Source of the DNA: Mogibacterium sp.
Lineage (GTDB): Bacteria; Bacillota; Clostridia; Peptostreptococcales; Anaerovoracaceae
NCBI GenBank assembly: GCA_017405845.1
Contig: JAFQZQ010000030.1
Coordinates: forward strand, 1-45,036
Direction of reading: 5' to 3'
DNA: 45,036 nucleotides
The first letter of the stretch is position 1; every line of letters begins with the position of its first letter. A program made the position numbers and the translations under genes. Under the pieces are notes generated by a model, which made no database searches, was not told the origin of the DNA, and saw only the letters and a program-made list of their open reading frames with translations. Below are positions 17,244 to 25,817 of this stretch, piece after piece.

Positions 17244-17298
17244 CAGACCTGCCAAAACCACGCTCAAACCTACATTTGGGTCTGCAAATGAGTCTGCA
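17244..17298 (+). other. Attachment remnant B: arm repeat pair with little core left; gene-free stretch
   Basis: The 462 bases from 17,046 to 17,507 hold no gene. CAGACCTG (17,244-17,251) is followed by GGGTCTGCA (17,278-17,286) and GAGTCTGCA (17,290-17,298), 12 bases apart, as at the other remnants. After them only a faint core trace is seen (ATACTTGACAGAGACATACC near 17,329). A ribosome-binding-like AAGGAGG at 17,443 leads to only a few codons. I see nothing else. Confidence 0.45.
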
Positions 17299-17507
17299 CT
17301 TTTTTTGAGAAAATGGCAAAAATAGCCGGCATACTTGACAGAGACATACCACTCATACTCACATTCAGACCAGCTTGTGATCATCAAAAACGCACAATTG
17401 TTGGATCCGGGACTTTCATATACACTGAAATCAAAAGAGAACAAGGAGGTGTGCCATGTTCAAGCCTAAGTAAACAACTTATTTCTTAACAGCCGAAAGG
17501 ATTTTTT

Positions 17508-17798
17508 ATGGCAAACACTAACGATGTAACTTTTGAGATCGTTGAACACATTGGAGTTATCGATACGATCGATAACAGAGAGGAGAAGTGGACCAAAGAG
17601 GTCAATGTCGTTGCATGGAACGGCGGTAAGCCGAAAATCGATGTGAGGGACTGGAATAGCGCCCACGACCGCATGAGTCGTGGAATCACTCTGACCGAGG
17701 ATCAAGCAATGAAGATGACCAAGGCTCTTGTAGACAGATACAGATCCAGAGCTAATCAGGAACACTCCACTCCCATGAGAGACGACTACGCAAGGTAG
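17508..17798 (+). CDS. PC4/YdbC-family single-stranded-DNA-binding protein
   Basis: A 96-residue protein of the bacterial PC4 family typified by Lactococcus YdbC. It shows VTFEIVEHIGVID, then WTKEVNVVAWNGGKPKIDVR and DWNSAHDRMSRGITLTEDQA. Family members are dimers that bind single-stranded DNA or RNA, with a role in transcription or DNA repair that is not settled. Such genes are common on clostridial mobile elements. The start at 17,508 is preceded by a weak GAAAGGATTTTTT. It stands between the attachment remnants at 17.0-17.3 kb and a run of small genes on the same strand. Confidence 0.8.
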   Translation: MANTNDVTFEIVEHIGVIDTIDNREEKWTKEVNVVAWNGGKPKIDVRDWNSAHDRMSRGITLTEDQAMKMTKALVDRYRSRANQEHSTPMRDDYAR

Positions 17799-17916
17799 TC
17801 ACAAGGCGGCACCATCTGTGATAAACTTATGGTGTCGCAATACATAGCGACAAGTCGCAGTTTGTAGAGAATAGAAATAATACATGGTAAGCGATGCTAC
17901 TAGAGGATGATTTGCT

Positions 17917-18150
17917 ATGAATATTTTTTCACTATTAGATATACTAACATTACCGTTTCAGAGAAAACTGATAGAAGACACGTGCTTCCGCAACTATAAG
18001 TGCCCGGTCTGCGGTGCGGAATACCGAATACCAAACTCTGTGTCAGAAAGTATTACTAATCTTAGAAACGTAATTAAAGGAAATCTGGATAATGCAAGCA
18101 CACAGACTTTTACATGTCCTAAGTGCGGATATACAGAAGACCAAAAGTAA
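17917..18150 (+). CDS. Small zinc-ribbon protein
   Basis: A 77-residue protein with two CxxC knuckles, Cys29/Cys32 (YKCPVCGAEY) and Cys67/Cys70 (FTCPKCGYTE), which should bind one zinc ion. The N-terminal 20 residues are hydrophobic (IFSLLDILTLPF) but too short and broken for a clear membrane segment. The role is unknown. The ribosome binding site AGAGGATGATTTGCT precedes the ATG. A second zinc-binding protein class is not evident nearby, and no partner can be inferred. Confidence 0.65.
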   Translation: MNIFSLLDILTLPFQRKLIEDTCFRNYKCPVCGAEYRIPNSVSESITNLRNVIKGNLDNASTQTFTCPKCGYTEDQK

Positions 18151-18196
18151 CAGATGAAAGATTTAGATAAATTCCGACTTGCAGGGATGAGACAAT

Positions 18197-18463
18197 ATGA
18201 GCGAGAAGAGCAAATTACTGTATGAATTGATGCTGCGAAAGGGATACCCTGAAGAATTCTCCCGGCTTATTTGTGCTGAAATGAACACGGACTTCACTGC
18301 GGAAAGAATGATCAGCTATATCGGCGGCGAAAAACACAGACTGGAAGATGTAGCTGACGAAATGGTCGCAATCAAAGACCTCAGAGACAGGCTTATCAAT
18401 AAACACATATCCGAGCATGCACAGGTGAGCATCAATAAGCTATACAGAGAGATCAATGAGTAG
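18197..18463 (+). CDS. Hypothetical small helical protein
   Basis: An 88-residue soluble, mostly helical protein that I do not recognise by name. The N-terminal part (LLYELMLRKGYPEEFSRLIC) followed by TAERMISYI resembles a small helical-bundle, UBA-like arrangement. The C-terminal half (LEDVADEMVAIKDLRDRLIN) is charged and helical. The ATG at 18,197 follows GCAGGGATGAGACAAT. Similar short proteins are familiar in clostridial genomes near low-molecular-weight tyrosine phosphatase genes, as here (the phosphatase starts at 18,695), but no function is established. Confidence 0.6.
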   Translation: MSEKSKLLYELMLRKGYPEEFSRLICAEMNTDFTAERMISYIGGEKHRLEDVADEMVAIKDLRDRLINKHISEHAQVSINKLYREINE

Positions 18464-18479
18464 GAGGATCACAGTCAAT

Positions 18480-18662
18480 ATGAAAGAGAAAGCAAAAAGA
18501 TATCTGATTTTCGGTATAGTATTCCTTGCGATCGGAATAACCGCGCTTATGACGGGTTCTGTATCAAGGACGATAGCATACGGAGACTTCGTGATCGCGT
18601 GCGTCTTCCTGGCGTGGTCTGTGCGCGAGAATAAAAAGTCTGATGACGATAAAGACGAATAA
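18480..18662 (+). CDS. Small membrane protein with two helices
   Basis: A 60-residue protein with two hydrophobic segments, YLIFGIVFLAIGITALMTG and YGDFVIACVFLAWSV, and charged ends (KEKAKR at the start, KKSDDDKDE at the end). It is an integral membrane protein of unknown role. A longer frame begins at 18,456, overlapping the previous gene, but AGGAGG at 18,462-18,467 places the ribosome at the ATG 18,480. The spacing of about 12 bases is slightly long. It is probably in one message with the helical protein before it. Confidence 0.55.
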   Translation: MKEKAKRYLIFGIVFLAIGITALMTGSVSRTIAYGDFVIACVFLAWSVRENKKSDDDKDE

Positions 18663-18694
18663 TAATACTTGGCAGCTGGGTTTTACAGTTGTTG

Positions 18695-19165
18695 ATGAAT
18701 ATGACTAAGATTCTTTTTGTTTGTCACGGTTCAATATGCCGCAGCCCGATGAGTATGTTCGTGCTGAAAGATATGGTGCAAAAGAGAGGCATAGAAAACC
18801 GGTTTGAGATCGCATCCGCGGCTACAAGCAGGGAGGAGATCGGCAACCCCGTATATCCTCCTGCCAGAAGGAAACTTGCGGAGCATGGCATTTCCTGTGG
18901 TGGTTATCATGCAAGGCAAATGACGAAGGCTGATTATGATCACTATGACATGATCATCTGCATGGACCATAACAACATCAGAAATATATACCGGATCACA
19001 GGCGGAGATCCGGAAGGAAAGGTAAAGATGCTTCTGGACTTCACGGATAGAGCAGGCGAAGAAGTTGCGGATCCGTGGTATACAGGCAACTTTGACGCAA
19101 CATGGTGCGATGTCACGGATGGCTGCATCGGATTGTTAAAGAAATTAGGAATGGAGAGAAGATGA
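18695..19165 (+). CDS. Low-molecular-weight protein-tyrosine phosphatase
   Basis: A 156-residue phosphatase. The P-loop CHGSICRS (Cys10-Arg16, CX5R) lies at the very start, as in the family, with Ser replacing the usual Asn. The general-acid aspartate is in VADPWYTGNFDATW near the end. It removes phosphate from tyrosine (or arginine) side chains. ATGs at 18,695 and 18,701 are both possible and neither has a good ribosome binding site; TTG codons lie just upstream. Its stop overlaps the start of the thioredoxin-like gene (ATGA), implying coupled translation. Confidence 0.85.
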   Translation: MNMTKILFVCHGSICRSPMSMFVLKDMVQKRGIENRFEIASAATSREEIGNPVYPPARRKLAEHGISCGGYHARQMTKADYDHYDMIICMDHNNIRNIYRITGGDPEGKVKMLLDFTDRAGEEVADPWYTGNFDATWCDVTDGCIGLLKKLGMERR

Positions 19166-19506
19166 AGAAGATAACGATGTTTCACCTATACGATTGCAAA
19201 TACTGCGACTATGCTCGTCAGGCAATCAAGGAACTGACTGAAGAGAATCCTGAGTATAAGAACGTAGAGATCGATATGATCGAAGAGAACGAACATCCCG
19301 AGATCATTGAGAACTATGATTACATGGCAGTCCCAAGTCTGTTTATTGATCACAATAAGATCTTCGAAGCAGCACTCTTTATGCCTTATGAAACAATAAA
19401 AGATGGTGTGAAGATTGCATTCGATAAGGCACTTGAGAAGATTGAACCGGAAGATGAGGACTTCGAAGAAGACATCCATGAGCCATGTCTTCGTTTTCAG
19501 AAATAG
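19162..19506 (+). CDS. Thioredoxin/glutaredoxin-fold small protein
   Basis: A 114-residue protein with a redox CxxC (Cys12/Cys15 in FHLYDCKYCDYAR), a cis-Pro region (MAVPSLFID), and an acidic tail that ends in CLRFQK. The fold and motif fit a glutaredoxin- or thioredoxin-like disulfide oxidoreductase. A longer frame from 19,102 lies inside the phosphatase gene and is not needed; the ATG at 19,162 follows GGAGAGAAG. The four-base overlap with the phosphatase gene suggests that the two work together, perhaps in recovery of an oxidised active-site cysteine, but that is inference. Confidence 0.78.
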   Translation: MKKITMFHLYDCKYCDYARQAIKELTEENPEYKNVEIDMIEENEHPEIIENYDYMAVPSLFIDHNKIFEAALFMPYETIKDGVKIAFDKALEKIEPEDEDFEEDIHEPCLRFQK

Positions 19507-19522
19507 CTGAGAAGAGGAATGT

Positions 19523-19747
19523 ATGGAGACGAGAAAGTCAATTCTTATTAAGGATACCACGCGGGAGGAACGAGAACAGATCGTTTATCAGGCATTATGG
19601 GGCTTTTGCGGTATAGACTGCGAATTTTGCTCCGGCTGTGACAACCGCGGAGGCGGAGTAGTCGAATCCATATATCAGCCATATATAGATGGACAAAAGG
19701 AAATATGCGAGATTAACGCTGAATACAAAGCACCATTCGTTCGCTGA
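19523..19747 (+). CDS. Hypothetical small cysteine-rich protein
   Basis: A 74-residue protein I do not recognise. Its centre is CGIDCEFCSGCDNRGGGVVE, four cysteines within 13 residues, followed by a conserved-looking YQPYIDGQKEICEINAEYKA. This could hold zinc or an iron-sulfur cluster. The ATG follows GAGAAGAGGAATGT and lies 16 bases after the thioredoxin-like gene, so it is probably in the same message. A 21-codon frame at 19,755-19,820 follows but has no support. Confidence 0.55.
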   Translation: METRKSILIKDTTREEREQIVYQALWGFCGIDCEFCSGCDNRGGGVVESIYQPYIDGQKEICEINAEYKAPFVR

Positions 19748-19884
19748 AGGATCTATGGACTTAAGCAAAGGAGTTCTGCCGAAATTATATAAGAAATATA
19801 AAATCAAAAAAGGTTCTTGACTCTGACATTAGTGAAGGCTTTATGGTAATGATGAGCTCAATAAACCCCATGGAGGTAACAAAA

Positions 19885-20694
19885 ATGCTGAAGATAGGTG
19901 AATTTTCAAAACTCTCCAGAGTCAGCATCCGAATGCTTCGTCATTACGATGATATAGGCCTGTTGAATCCCGTTTATATCGACAACTTCACAGGCTACAG
20001 ATATTACAGTCCTGAGCAGCTGCCGGTCATAGGACGCATAACAGCGCTTAGGGATATGGGATTCACGCTGGCGAGTATTGTGAAGATACTTGAGATCTAT
20101 GAAGACAGAGAGCAGCTTGATATGTATCTTGCTGATCGCCAGCTTGAACTGAAAGAGATCATGGAAACGACAGAACATCAGATGCGGCTCCTGGATACAG
20201 CCCGAGAGAGGCTGAGAAAGGAACAGAATATGAGTTACGATGTATCGATCAAGACGATCCCTGAACGTTACGCTGCAACCATCCATATGACCATACCGCG
20301 CTATGAAGATGAAGGAATGGTATGGCAGATCCTGAACGAGGAAACAGGTCCTCTGAATATTATCCCTGCAGAGCCATGCCTTGTGGCAGCAGAATATCTG
20401 GATGATGAATACAAGGAAAATGACGTTGAACTCATCGCCTGGAAGACGGTAAAGGGAGAATACCCAGACACAGAACATGTGAAGTTCAAAATGCTGCCGG
20501 CAGTGAAAGTAGCAAGCTGCATGGTCAAGGGTGGATATGATCAGATGCCCGATGTATACGGAGCGGTGATCTCATGGGTCAACGATAACGGATACGAATG
20601 CGCCGGGCCGATGTTCAACATATATCATGTGAGTCCTCATGAAACACAAAACCCAGACGAGTTTGTTACAGAAGTCTGCTATGCCGTGAAATAG
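19885..20694 (+). CDS. MerR-family regulator with GyrI-like effector domain
   Basis: A 269-residue protein. Residues 1-70 are a MerR winged helix (LKIGEFSKLSRVSIRMLRHY, then DIGLLNPVYIDNFTGYRYY). A coiled dimer helix spans about 75-112 (ADRQLELKEIMETTEHQM), and residues about 115-269 look like a GyrI/Bacterial effector-binding domain, as in BmrR-type multidrug sensors. It would activate a promoter with a long spacer when a small hydrophobic ligand binds. The ATG at 19,885 follows CATGGAGGTAACAAAA; upstream in-frame ATGs lack a ribosome binding site. It ends at a clear terminator. The target is not evident; the nearest large transcription unit is the reverse-strand catabolic operon. Confidence 0.83.
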   Translation: MLKIGEFSKLSRVSIRMLRHYDDIGLLNPVYIDNFTGYRYYSPEQLPVIGRITALRDMGFTLASIVKILEIYEDREQLDMYLADRQLELKEIMETTEHQMRLLDTARERLRKEQNMSYDVSIKTIPERYAATIHMTIPRYEDEGMVWQILNEETGPLNIIPAEPCLVAAEYLDDEYKENDVELIAWKTVKGEYPDTEHVKFKMLPAVKVASCMVKGGYDQMPDVYGAVISWVNDNGYECAGPMFNIYHVSPHETQNPDEFVTEVCYAVK

Positions 20695-20724
20695 CAGAAA
20701 AACCTAATAAGAAAGAAATCTCAC

Positions 20725-20757
20725 GAGCTGTAGTTCACGATGAGCTGCAGCTCTTTT
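20725..20757 (+). terminator. Hairpin terminator after the MerR gene
   Basis: GAGCTGTAG (20,725-20,733) pairs with CTGCAGCTC (20,745-20,753), one G-T pair included, across an 11-base loop, followed by TTTTATT. Confidence 0.75.
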
Positions 20758-20786
20758 ATTGCGGAAAACTGGAAGGAGGATAATTT

Positions 20787-21020
20787 ATGCCGTATTACAC
20801 AGATGAGCAGATCAAGAAGGCCAGGTCTGTGGATCTGCTTACTTATCTTCAGACATATGAGCCTGCAGAACTGGTGAAGCTAAAAGGAAACACTTACTGC
20901 ACCAGGGAGCATGACAGCCTAAAGATATCCAATGGGAAATGGTACTGGTGGAGCAGAGGCTTTGGTGCAAGTTCTGCACTTGACTATCTTATAAAAGTGC
21001 AAGGCATGCCTGAGATATAA
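20787..21020 (+). pseudogene. N-terminal fragment of a DUF3991/TOPRIM-type mobile-element protein
   Basis: A 77-residue reading frame with a good ribosome binding site (GGAAGGAGGATAATTT). The sequence (DEQIKKARSVDLLTYLQTYE, then YCTREHDSLKISNGKWYWWS and GFGASSALDYLIKVQGM) is the zinc-finger-like N-terminus of DUF3991/TOPRIM proteins, primase-like proteins carried by integrative and conjugative elements. Full members run to 300 residues or more; this one stops right after the first domain, with no continuation in another frame before the terminator at 21,039. It looks like a relic of a conjugative element, though a stand-alone small protein cannot be excluded. Confidence 0.65.
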
Positions 21021-21038
21021 AGGCTACGAAAAAGCGGA

Positions 21039-21071
21039 CTGACACAAGAATGATGTGTCAGCCCTTTTTTT
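21039..21071 (+). terminator. Terminator between the DUF3991 fragment and the catabolic operon
   Basis: CTGACACA (21,039-21,046) pairs with TGTGTCAG (21,054-21,061), followed by CCC and seven T residues. On the reverse strand the same stem follows the first fusion gene by about 33 bases, and a later CTTTTTC lies beyond it, so it may work in both directions. Confidence 0.8.
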
Positions 21072-21103
21072 ATAGGTCGATCTGACCCTATAGAAGGAAT
21101 AAA

Positions 21104-23917
21104 CTATTTTCTGCCGGTCACTCCGAACGCACTGAGGTCATACCATGCAGGAATGATCTTAGGCATTACTTCATCAGGATCAGCTTCTTCGCAGAAGAGG
21201 CTGTTTCCGAGGAAGAGATTGTTGTTGGAGTATCCTGCTCCGATGATGGTCTCAACAGGCAGCTCTGCCCATGGATCATCAACGCTTGACTTCAGCTCGA
21301 AGTCCTCAACGAATGCAGGTATCCATCCCGTGTACTCGTACTGGCACAGCACCTTGGTGAGGCATGTGCTGAACTTTGAACCGCCGTTCTCATCAGGAAT
21401 CTGATCGAAGTGGAAGTAGTATCCGAAGCCCTTTGTCTCTTTGCCAGGAGCAGGAGCCTGCATGATAAGGTGCATCATCGGATGGTTGTATTCGCCGAGT
21501 CTCAGCTTCATGTTGATGAGCTGTGTACCTCTTCTTGCAACGCTTACATCGACCTTGCCCTTCTCATCATCTTTCCTGATGACGAATTCAGCATCGACCT
21601 TCTTAGGAATTGCAAGTACGTCGCGTCCGAGGGCGGTTGCCATTTCAGCTCCCTGACCTCCGAGTACGAGGCTGATGCAGTAAAGTCCGAGCTGGCCTTT
21701 GTATGTTGCATAAACACCGAGGATCGATTCGTAGTAGTTATCTGCGAATGTAGGCTCGTTGATGTGGTTGGCAGATACATAAACAAGAGGCAGTGCATAT
21801 GGCTCAAGAGGTGCAGGCAGTATCCTTCTGATAGCTTCCGGATTGGTAGCATACAGCATGTATACGCCTTCCTGCTTCTTCATAGCGCAGTCTTTTGCGA
21901 ATGCAGCCATCTTCTCAGGCGGTGTTACGAAGCTTGGCTTAGGAGCTTTGAACAGCTCAGCGCCGACATCATAACCGGTCCTTGTAGCAGGGCCCATGGT
22001 TCCGTCCTGGATAGCTGATCCTACCAGCTTTACACAGATACCTTTTTCCTCGAGGGCAGCCTTGAGGCTCTGGTCAGGCTTGTAGCCAAGCGACATTACT
22101 ACTGCATCGCATGCGATCTTCTTCTGTTCGCCTGTCTCTACGTTCTCGATGCATACGCCGTCAGCCTCGACAGCCTTCAGAGCATTCTTGAACTCGAAAC
22201 CGATATCCATCTTTTTGATCCTGCCCATAACATCGATCACGTTGGCAATGTAGGCTGTAGGAGCAGGGCGGTCCACCATGTCAACCACAGTGACCTTGAT
22301 TCCCTTTTCACCGAGGAATTCAGCAGCTTCAAGACCTGTGAGGCCGGCGCCTATCATGGCGACGTGCTTGCCTGCGAGGTCGACCTTGCCTGTGAGAGCT
22401 TCTTCTACAGTGAATACATTGGCACCGTCAGCACCAGGAATGCTCTTAGGAACGATGCTCTTTGAACCTGTAGCAAGAACAACTGCATCAGGATTCATAG
22501 CAGCGATATCATCAGCTGTTACTTCCTTGCAGAGCTGAACATCCACACCGAGTTTGCAGAGCTGATTGCCCATGTAGTCGATGTAGTTCTGCATCCTTTC
22601 CTTGAGAGGAGGAAGCTTGGCGAGATTGATGGTGCCGCCGAGTTCTTCCTTGCGATCTACAAGAGTCACCTTTACGCCTCTCTCTGCAAGAGTCTTGGCA
22701 GCCTGCATTCCGCCAGGGCCGCCGCCGACTACTACAGCGCACTTTCCGCCTGTAACCGGCTCAAGGTCGCCGAGCTTGAGCTCTCTGCCCATGCGAGGGT
22801 TGACAGCGCACTGGAACGGCTGGAGCTGGGCGTTGATGGTAAGAAGTGTCTCGAAGCAGCGCAGGCAGTTGATGCACTTGTTGAGCTCATCGATGCGGCC
22901 TTCCTGTACTTTGACGCCCCATTCAGGCTCTGCAAGCCATGTTCTTCCGAACTCTGCGAAGTCGTATACGCCTTCTTCCATGAACTGTGCGGCGATCTCA
23001 GGGCTTCTGATTGCGGCTACAGCCATTACCGGGATATTTACTGCATCCTTGACAGCCTGGATCATAGGTCTTCTCCAGCCTTCAGGGAATGATGTAGGCT
23101 CTATTGCCCAGTTGAGTGTTTCATAGATACCGCAGCTTACGTCGATGAAGTCGATGCCGACCTCTTCGAAGTACTTAACGATCTTAACGCCTTCTTCAAG
23201 ATCGATGAACGGCTCAGTCACGCCGTTGTGCGCGAGCATCTCATCTACGGAGAGTCTCATCCCGACCGGATAGTCAGGACCGCACTTCTCGCGGATCTTC
23301 TCAATGATCTCTTTTACAAAACGCATTCTGTTCTCGAAGCTTCCGCCGTACTCATCCTCACGGAAGTTGGTGTAAGGCGAGAGGAACTGTTCGAGAAGAT
23401 ATCCGTGAGCGCAGTGGAGCTCGATACCGTCGATGCCGGCTTTCTGACATCTTACAGCACCATCGCTGAACTGCTCGATCAGCTCAAGCACTTCGTCATG
23501 TGTCAGAGCTCTGGTAGGCTGCTGGGAGTACAGGCATACTCTGTCGGAAGCGGATACACAAGGCTGGCCCCCGATAAGTCTGGATACACCTTCTCTGCCA
23601 GGGTGGTGCAGCTGGATGAATATCTTAGATCCATGCTTATGGATAGCTGCAGCGAGCTTTGAGAGGCCTGCAATGTGGCGGTCCTTTGTGACTGAAAGCT
23701 GTCTGAATGAACCTGCGCCCGTGGCATCATTGACATGGCAGATCTCAGGCATGATCAGTCCGCAGCCGCCCTTGGCTCTCTCTTCGTAGTAGGCGATCAT
23801 CGCATCTCCGCAGGAGCCGTCCAGCTCAGCCAGATTGCTTCCCATCGGGGACATGACGAGCCTGTTCTTGAGCTCAACGTTACCGATCTTTCCTTTCTGG
23901 AATAGAATATCGTACAT
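21104..23917 (-). CDS. Old-Yellow-Enzyme/dienoyl-CoA-reductase-like flavoprotein fused to an acetoacetate-decarboxylase-family domain (fusion 1)
   Basis: A 937-residue protein of two parts. Residues 1-about 655 match the 2,4-dienoyl-CoA reductase/BaiCD/enoate-reductase group: an FMN barrel (IELHCAHGYLLEQFLSPYTN, DEYGGSFENRMRF), four cluster cysteines at 348, 351, 354 and 370 (CX2CX2CX15C), then FAD- and NAD-binding folds (VVVGGGPGGMQAA, AMIGAGLTGLEAAEFLGEKG). These enzymes reduce activated C=C bonds with NAD(P)H. Residues about 683-930 match the acetoacetate decarboxylase family (NPEAIRRILPAPLEPYALPL), including the Pro-Lys-Lys active-site motif (IPKKV, Lys772 and Lys773), where a Schiff base forms in the true decarboxylase. 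The start has TAAGGAGGTTTTT. It is last in a reverse operon. Its twin is at 28,105. Substrate unknown. Confidence 0.88.
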   Translation of the reverse strand: MYDILFQKGKIGNVELKNRLVMSPMGSNLAELDGSCGDAMIAYYEERAKGGCGLIMPEICHVNDATGAGSFRQLSVTKDRHIAGLSKLAAAIHKHGSKIFIQLHHPGREGVSRLIGGQPCVSASDRVCLYSQQPTRALTHDEVLELIEQFSDGAVRCQKAGIDGIELHCAHGYLLEQFLSPYTNFREDEYGGSFENRMRFVKEIIEKIREKCGPDYPVGMRLSVDEMLAHNGVTEPFIDLEEGVKIVKYFEEVGIDFIDVSCGIYETLNWAIEPTSFPEGWRRPMIQAVKDAVNIPVMAVAAIRSPEIAAQFMEEGVYDFAEFGRTWLAEPEWGVKVQEGRIDELNKCINCLRCFETLLTINAQLQPFQCAVNPRMGRELKLGDLEPVTGGKCAVVVGGGPGGMQAAKTLAERGVKVTLVDRKEELGGTINLAKLPPLKERMQNYIDYMGNQLCKLGVDVQLCKEVTADDIAAMNPDAVVLATGSKSIVPKSIPGADGANVFTVEEALTGKVDLAGKHVAMIGAGLTGLEAAEFLGEKGIKVTVVDMVDRPAPTAYIANVIDVMGRIKKMDIGFEFKNALKAVEADGVCIENVETGEQKKIACDAVVMSLGYKPDQSLKAALEEKGICVKLVGSAIQDGTMGPATRTGYDVGAELFKAPKPSFVTPPEKMAAFAKDCAMKKQEGVYMLYATNPEAIRRILPAPLEPYALPLVYVSANHINEPTFADNYYESILGVYATYKGQLGLYCISLVLGGQGAEMATALGRDVLAIPKKVDAEFVIRKDDEKGKVDVSVARRGTQLINMKLRLGEYNHPMMHLIMQAPAPGKETKGFGYYFHFDQIPDENGGSKFSTCLTKVLCQYEYTGWIPAFVEDFELKSSVDDPWAELPVETIIGAGYSNNNLFLGNSLFCEEADPDEVMPKIIPAWYDLSAFGVTGRK

Positions 23918-23944
23918 AAAAACCTCCTTAGTCCCTAGCAGCGC

Positions 23945-24811
23945 TTACTGCTGGATATTATGATCTATTGGAATGAGCTCAGGATTCTTTCTCGCCAGCA
24001 TGTTCTCGCAACGGAGCTGGATATATTTATCATAGTGCTCATGCGTGATGATGTAGAGCTGGTCATCCTCGATAGCTTTGAACACAATTGGTCCTGACTC
24101 ATCGATAGCGCGTCCTGTTTTGATGAAGTAAGCAGCTGCTCCCTGCATTGCCTGGTGGTACTTGCTCCCATAGTATGGATCATCGATCTTGTACTTATCC
24201 TGCTTGTACTCCTCGGAGTGATCCAGATGTGTCTGTATGAATCCAGGGCAGTACGCGCTCATGTGGATGTCGGCACCGGCATCAGCAAGGTCATAGTATA
24301 CAGATTCTGTAAGAGCCAGTGCGCCGAACTTGGATGCCTGATAAGCAGCAGCGCTCTTTGAAGTGAACGTGCCTGCAGCGGAGCATGTGTTGACGATATT
24401 GCAGTGAGTTCCCTGTTTCATCATGATAGGAATGACCTCATGCATGAAGTAGATGTGGGATTTGAGGTTGGTGTCGATGATCCACTCATATTCGATCGGC
24501 GGGACTGCCCATACCGGACCGAATGTGGCTACTCCTGCGTTGTTCATCAGAAGGTCGATCTGTCCGAACTCTTCCATGACTTTTGCAACAACGCATTTAA
24601 CCTGCTCATACTCGGTTACATCGCAAGGGAAGAGCAAAACCTTTTCAGCGCCGAGTCCCTCAGCGAGAGGAGCGATCTCATTAAGAGCATCTTCCATAAT
24701 ATCCACAGCTGCGATCTTCATGCCGCGCTGTGCTGCCTGCTTTACGAATTCCTTTCCGAATCCGTGAGCTGCGCCTGTTATAAGAGCAACTCTGCCTTTA
24801 AAGTCTTTCAT
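23945..24811 (-). CDS. Short-chain dehydrogenase/reductase
   Basis: A 288-residue classical SDR. The cofactor motif TGAAHGFG is at 12-19, NNAG at 90-93, the catalytic serine in NTCSAAG (144), and Tyr157/Lys161 in YQASK. Asp37 after the second strand (AAVDIM) suggests NAD(H) preference. Such enzymes interconvert a hydroxyl and a ketone, for example on steroids. The C-terminal stretch after CPGFIQTHLDHSEEY is longer than usual and is shared with both halves of the SDR fusion at 31,021. The ATG at 24,811 with GGGAGGAAG upstream is preferred to one at 24,844, which overlaps the preceding gene. It lies between the 3-hydroxyacyl-CoA-dehydrogenase-like gene (22 bases) and fusion 1 (27 bases). Confidence 0.9.
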   Translation of the reverse strand: MKDFKGRVALITGAAHGFGKEFVKQAAQRGMKIAAVDIMEDALNEIAPLAEGLGAEKVLLFPCDVTEYEQVKCVVAKVMEEFGQIDLLMNNAGVATFGPVWAVPPIEYEWIIDTNLKSHIYFMHEVIPIMMKQGTHCNIVNTCSAAGTFTSKSAAAYQASKFGALALTESVYYDLADAGADIHMSAYCPGFIQTHLDHSEEYKQDKYKIDDPYYGSKYHQAMQGAAAYFIKTGRAIDESGPIVFKAIEDDQLYIITHEHYDKYIQLRCENMLARKNPELIPIDHNIQQ

Positions 24812-24833
24812 TTCCGATCTTCCTCCCTTTGCA

Positions 24834-25793
24834 TCAATATTCATAGAATCCCTTGCCGAAATTAACGCCTTTTTCGCCGCGGTCGATCTTTTCTTTAAGG
24901 AGTTGACCGATCTTGTATTCAGTTGTTCCTTCCTGCTGTGCAGCCGGCTTCATCTGGTTGATGTTGTAGGCTGTCTCAAGACCGACTATGTCGAGGATCT
25001 GGAACGGTCCTGCAGGAGCTCCTGTTGCGAGCCTCCATGTCAGGTCTATGGTCTCAGGATCGGAAACGCCGTTTGCCCACAGACCCTGAGCTGCGCTGAG
25101 GAAAGGAACAAGCATCGAGTTGAGGATGTAGCCCGGCTGTTCTTTGTGGAGCTGGAGAGGAACCATTCCGATGTCAGCAGCAAAAGCAACTACCTTCTGG
25201 AATATTTCAGGATCCGTTCCGGCGTGGCCCATGATCTCTGCAGTGTTGTTCTTCCAGATGGTGTTAGCGAAATGAAGCGAGCAGTATTTTCCCGGACGTC
25301 CGGTGTACTCAGCAAACATGCTCGGAAGAAGAGTGGAAGAATTAGTGACCAGGATCGTATCCTCATCGAGGAGATCCTTCATTGCATTGTAGACACCGAT
25401 CTTTGCCTCAGGATTCTCGGACATGGACTCAATAACTATGTACGCATCCTTGACAGCTTTTGCCATGTCGAGCTCGATATGCACGTTCTCTGCAAATCTC
25501 TTCCTTGCTTCTTCAGCCATCTCGTCGATCTTTTCGGCAGTGATTCCGTTCCAGTCACGGATCAGTCCCTTCGGATACATGAACGCACCCATAGGATTGC
25601 CGATAAGAGCTTTTGATTTCAGGAGATCTTCCAGCATGAGAGCAGAGTATCTTTCGATCTTCGGCTGTGTCCTTCCGATGGAACTCTCAGACCTGAGCCA
25701 GAACGTAGTGTCAAAACCCTGATACGCACACATGAGACCTATCTGTGTTCCGAGAACACCGCCTCCTGCAACTACAACTTTTTTAACATCCAT
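24834..25793 (-). CDS. 3-hydroxyacyl-CoA-dehydrogenase-like oxidoreductase
   Basis: A 319-residue protein of the 3-hydroxyacyl-CoA dehydrogenase family. The N-terminal Rossmann motif is VVVAGGGVLGTQIG (10-15 in place of GxGxxG). NSSTLLPS, LHFANTIWKNNTAEIMG (usual HFFNP..KLVEI) and PGYILNSMLVP (usual PGFVxNR) follow, and the end has GVNFGKGFYEY. Histidine, glutamate and asparagine positions of the family are kept, but neighbouring residues differ, so it may act on another 3-hydroxy or hydroxy-acid substrate. The ATG follows AAAAGGAGGTATCTGAAA. It is the second gene of the four-gene reverse operon and supplies a beta-oxidation-like oxidation next to the decarboxylase-like domain of fusion 1. 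Confidence 0.87.
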   Translation of the reverse strand: MDVKKVVVAGGGVLGTQIGLMCAYQGFDTTFWLRSESSIGRTQPKIERYSALMLEDLLKSKALIGNPMGAFMYPKGLIRDWNGITAEKIDEMAEEARKRFAENVHIELDMAKAVKDAYIVIESMSENPEAKIGVYNAMKDLLDEDTILVTNSSTLLPSMFAEYTGRPGKYCSLHFANTIWKNNTAEIMGHAGTDPEIFQKVVAFAADIGMVPLQLHKEQPGYILNSMLVPFLSAAQGLWANGVSDPETIDLTWRLATGAPAGPFQILDIVGLETAYNINQMKPAAQQEGTTEYKIGQLLKEKIDRGEKGVNFGKGFYEY

Positions 25794-25817
25794 TTTCAGA
25801 TACCTCCTTTTCAGATA

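Noticed and set aside
19755..19820. 21-codon frame after the small cysteine-rich protein
   Set aside because: Too short and without a good ribosome binding site; could be a gene relic but nothing supports it.
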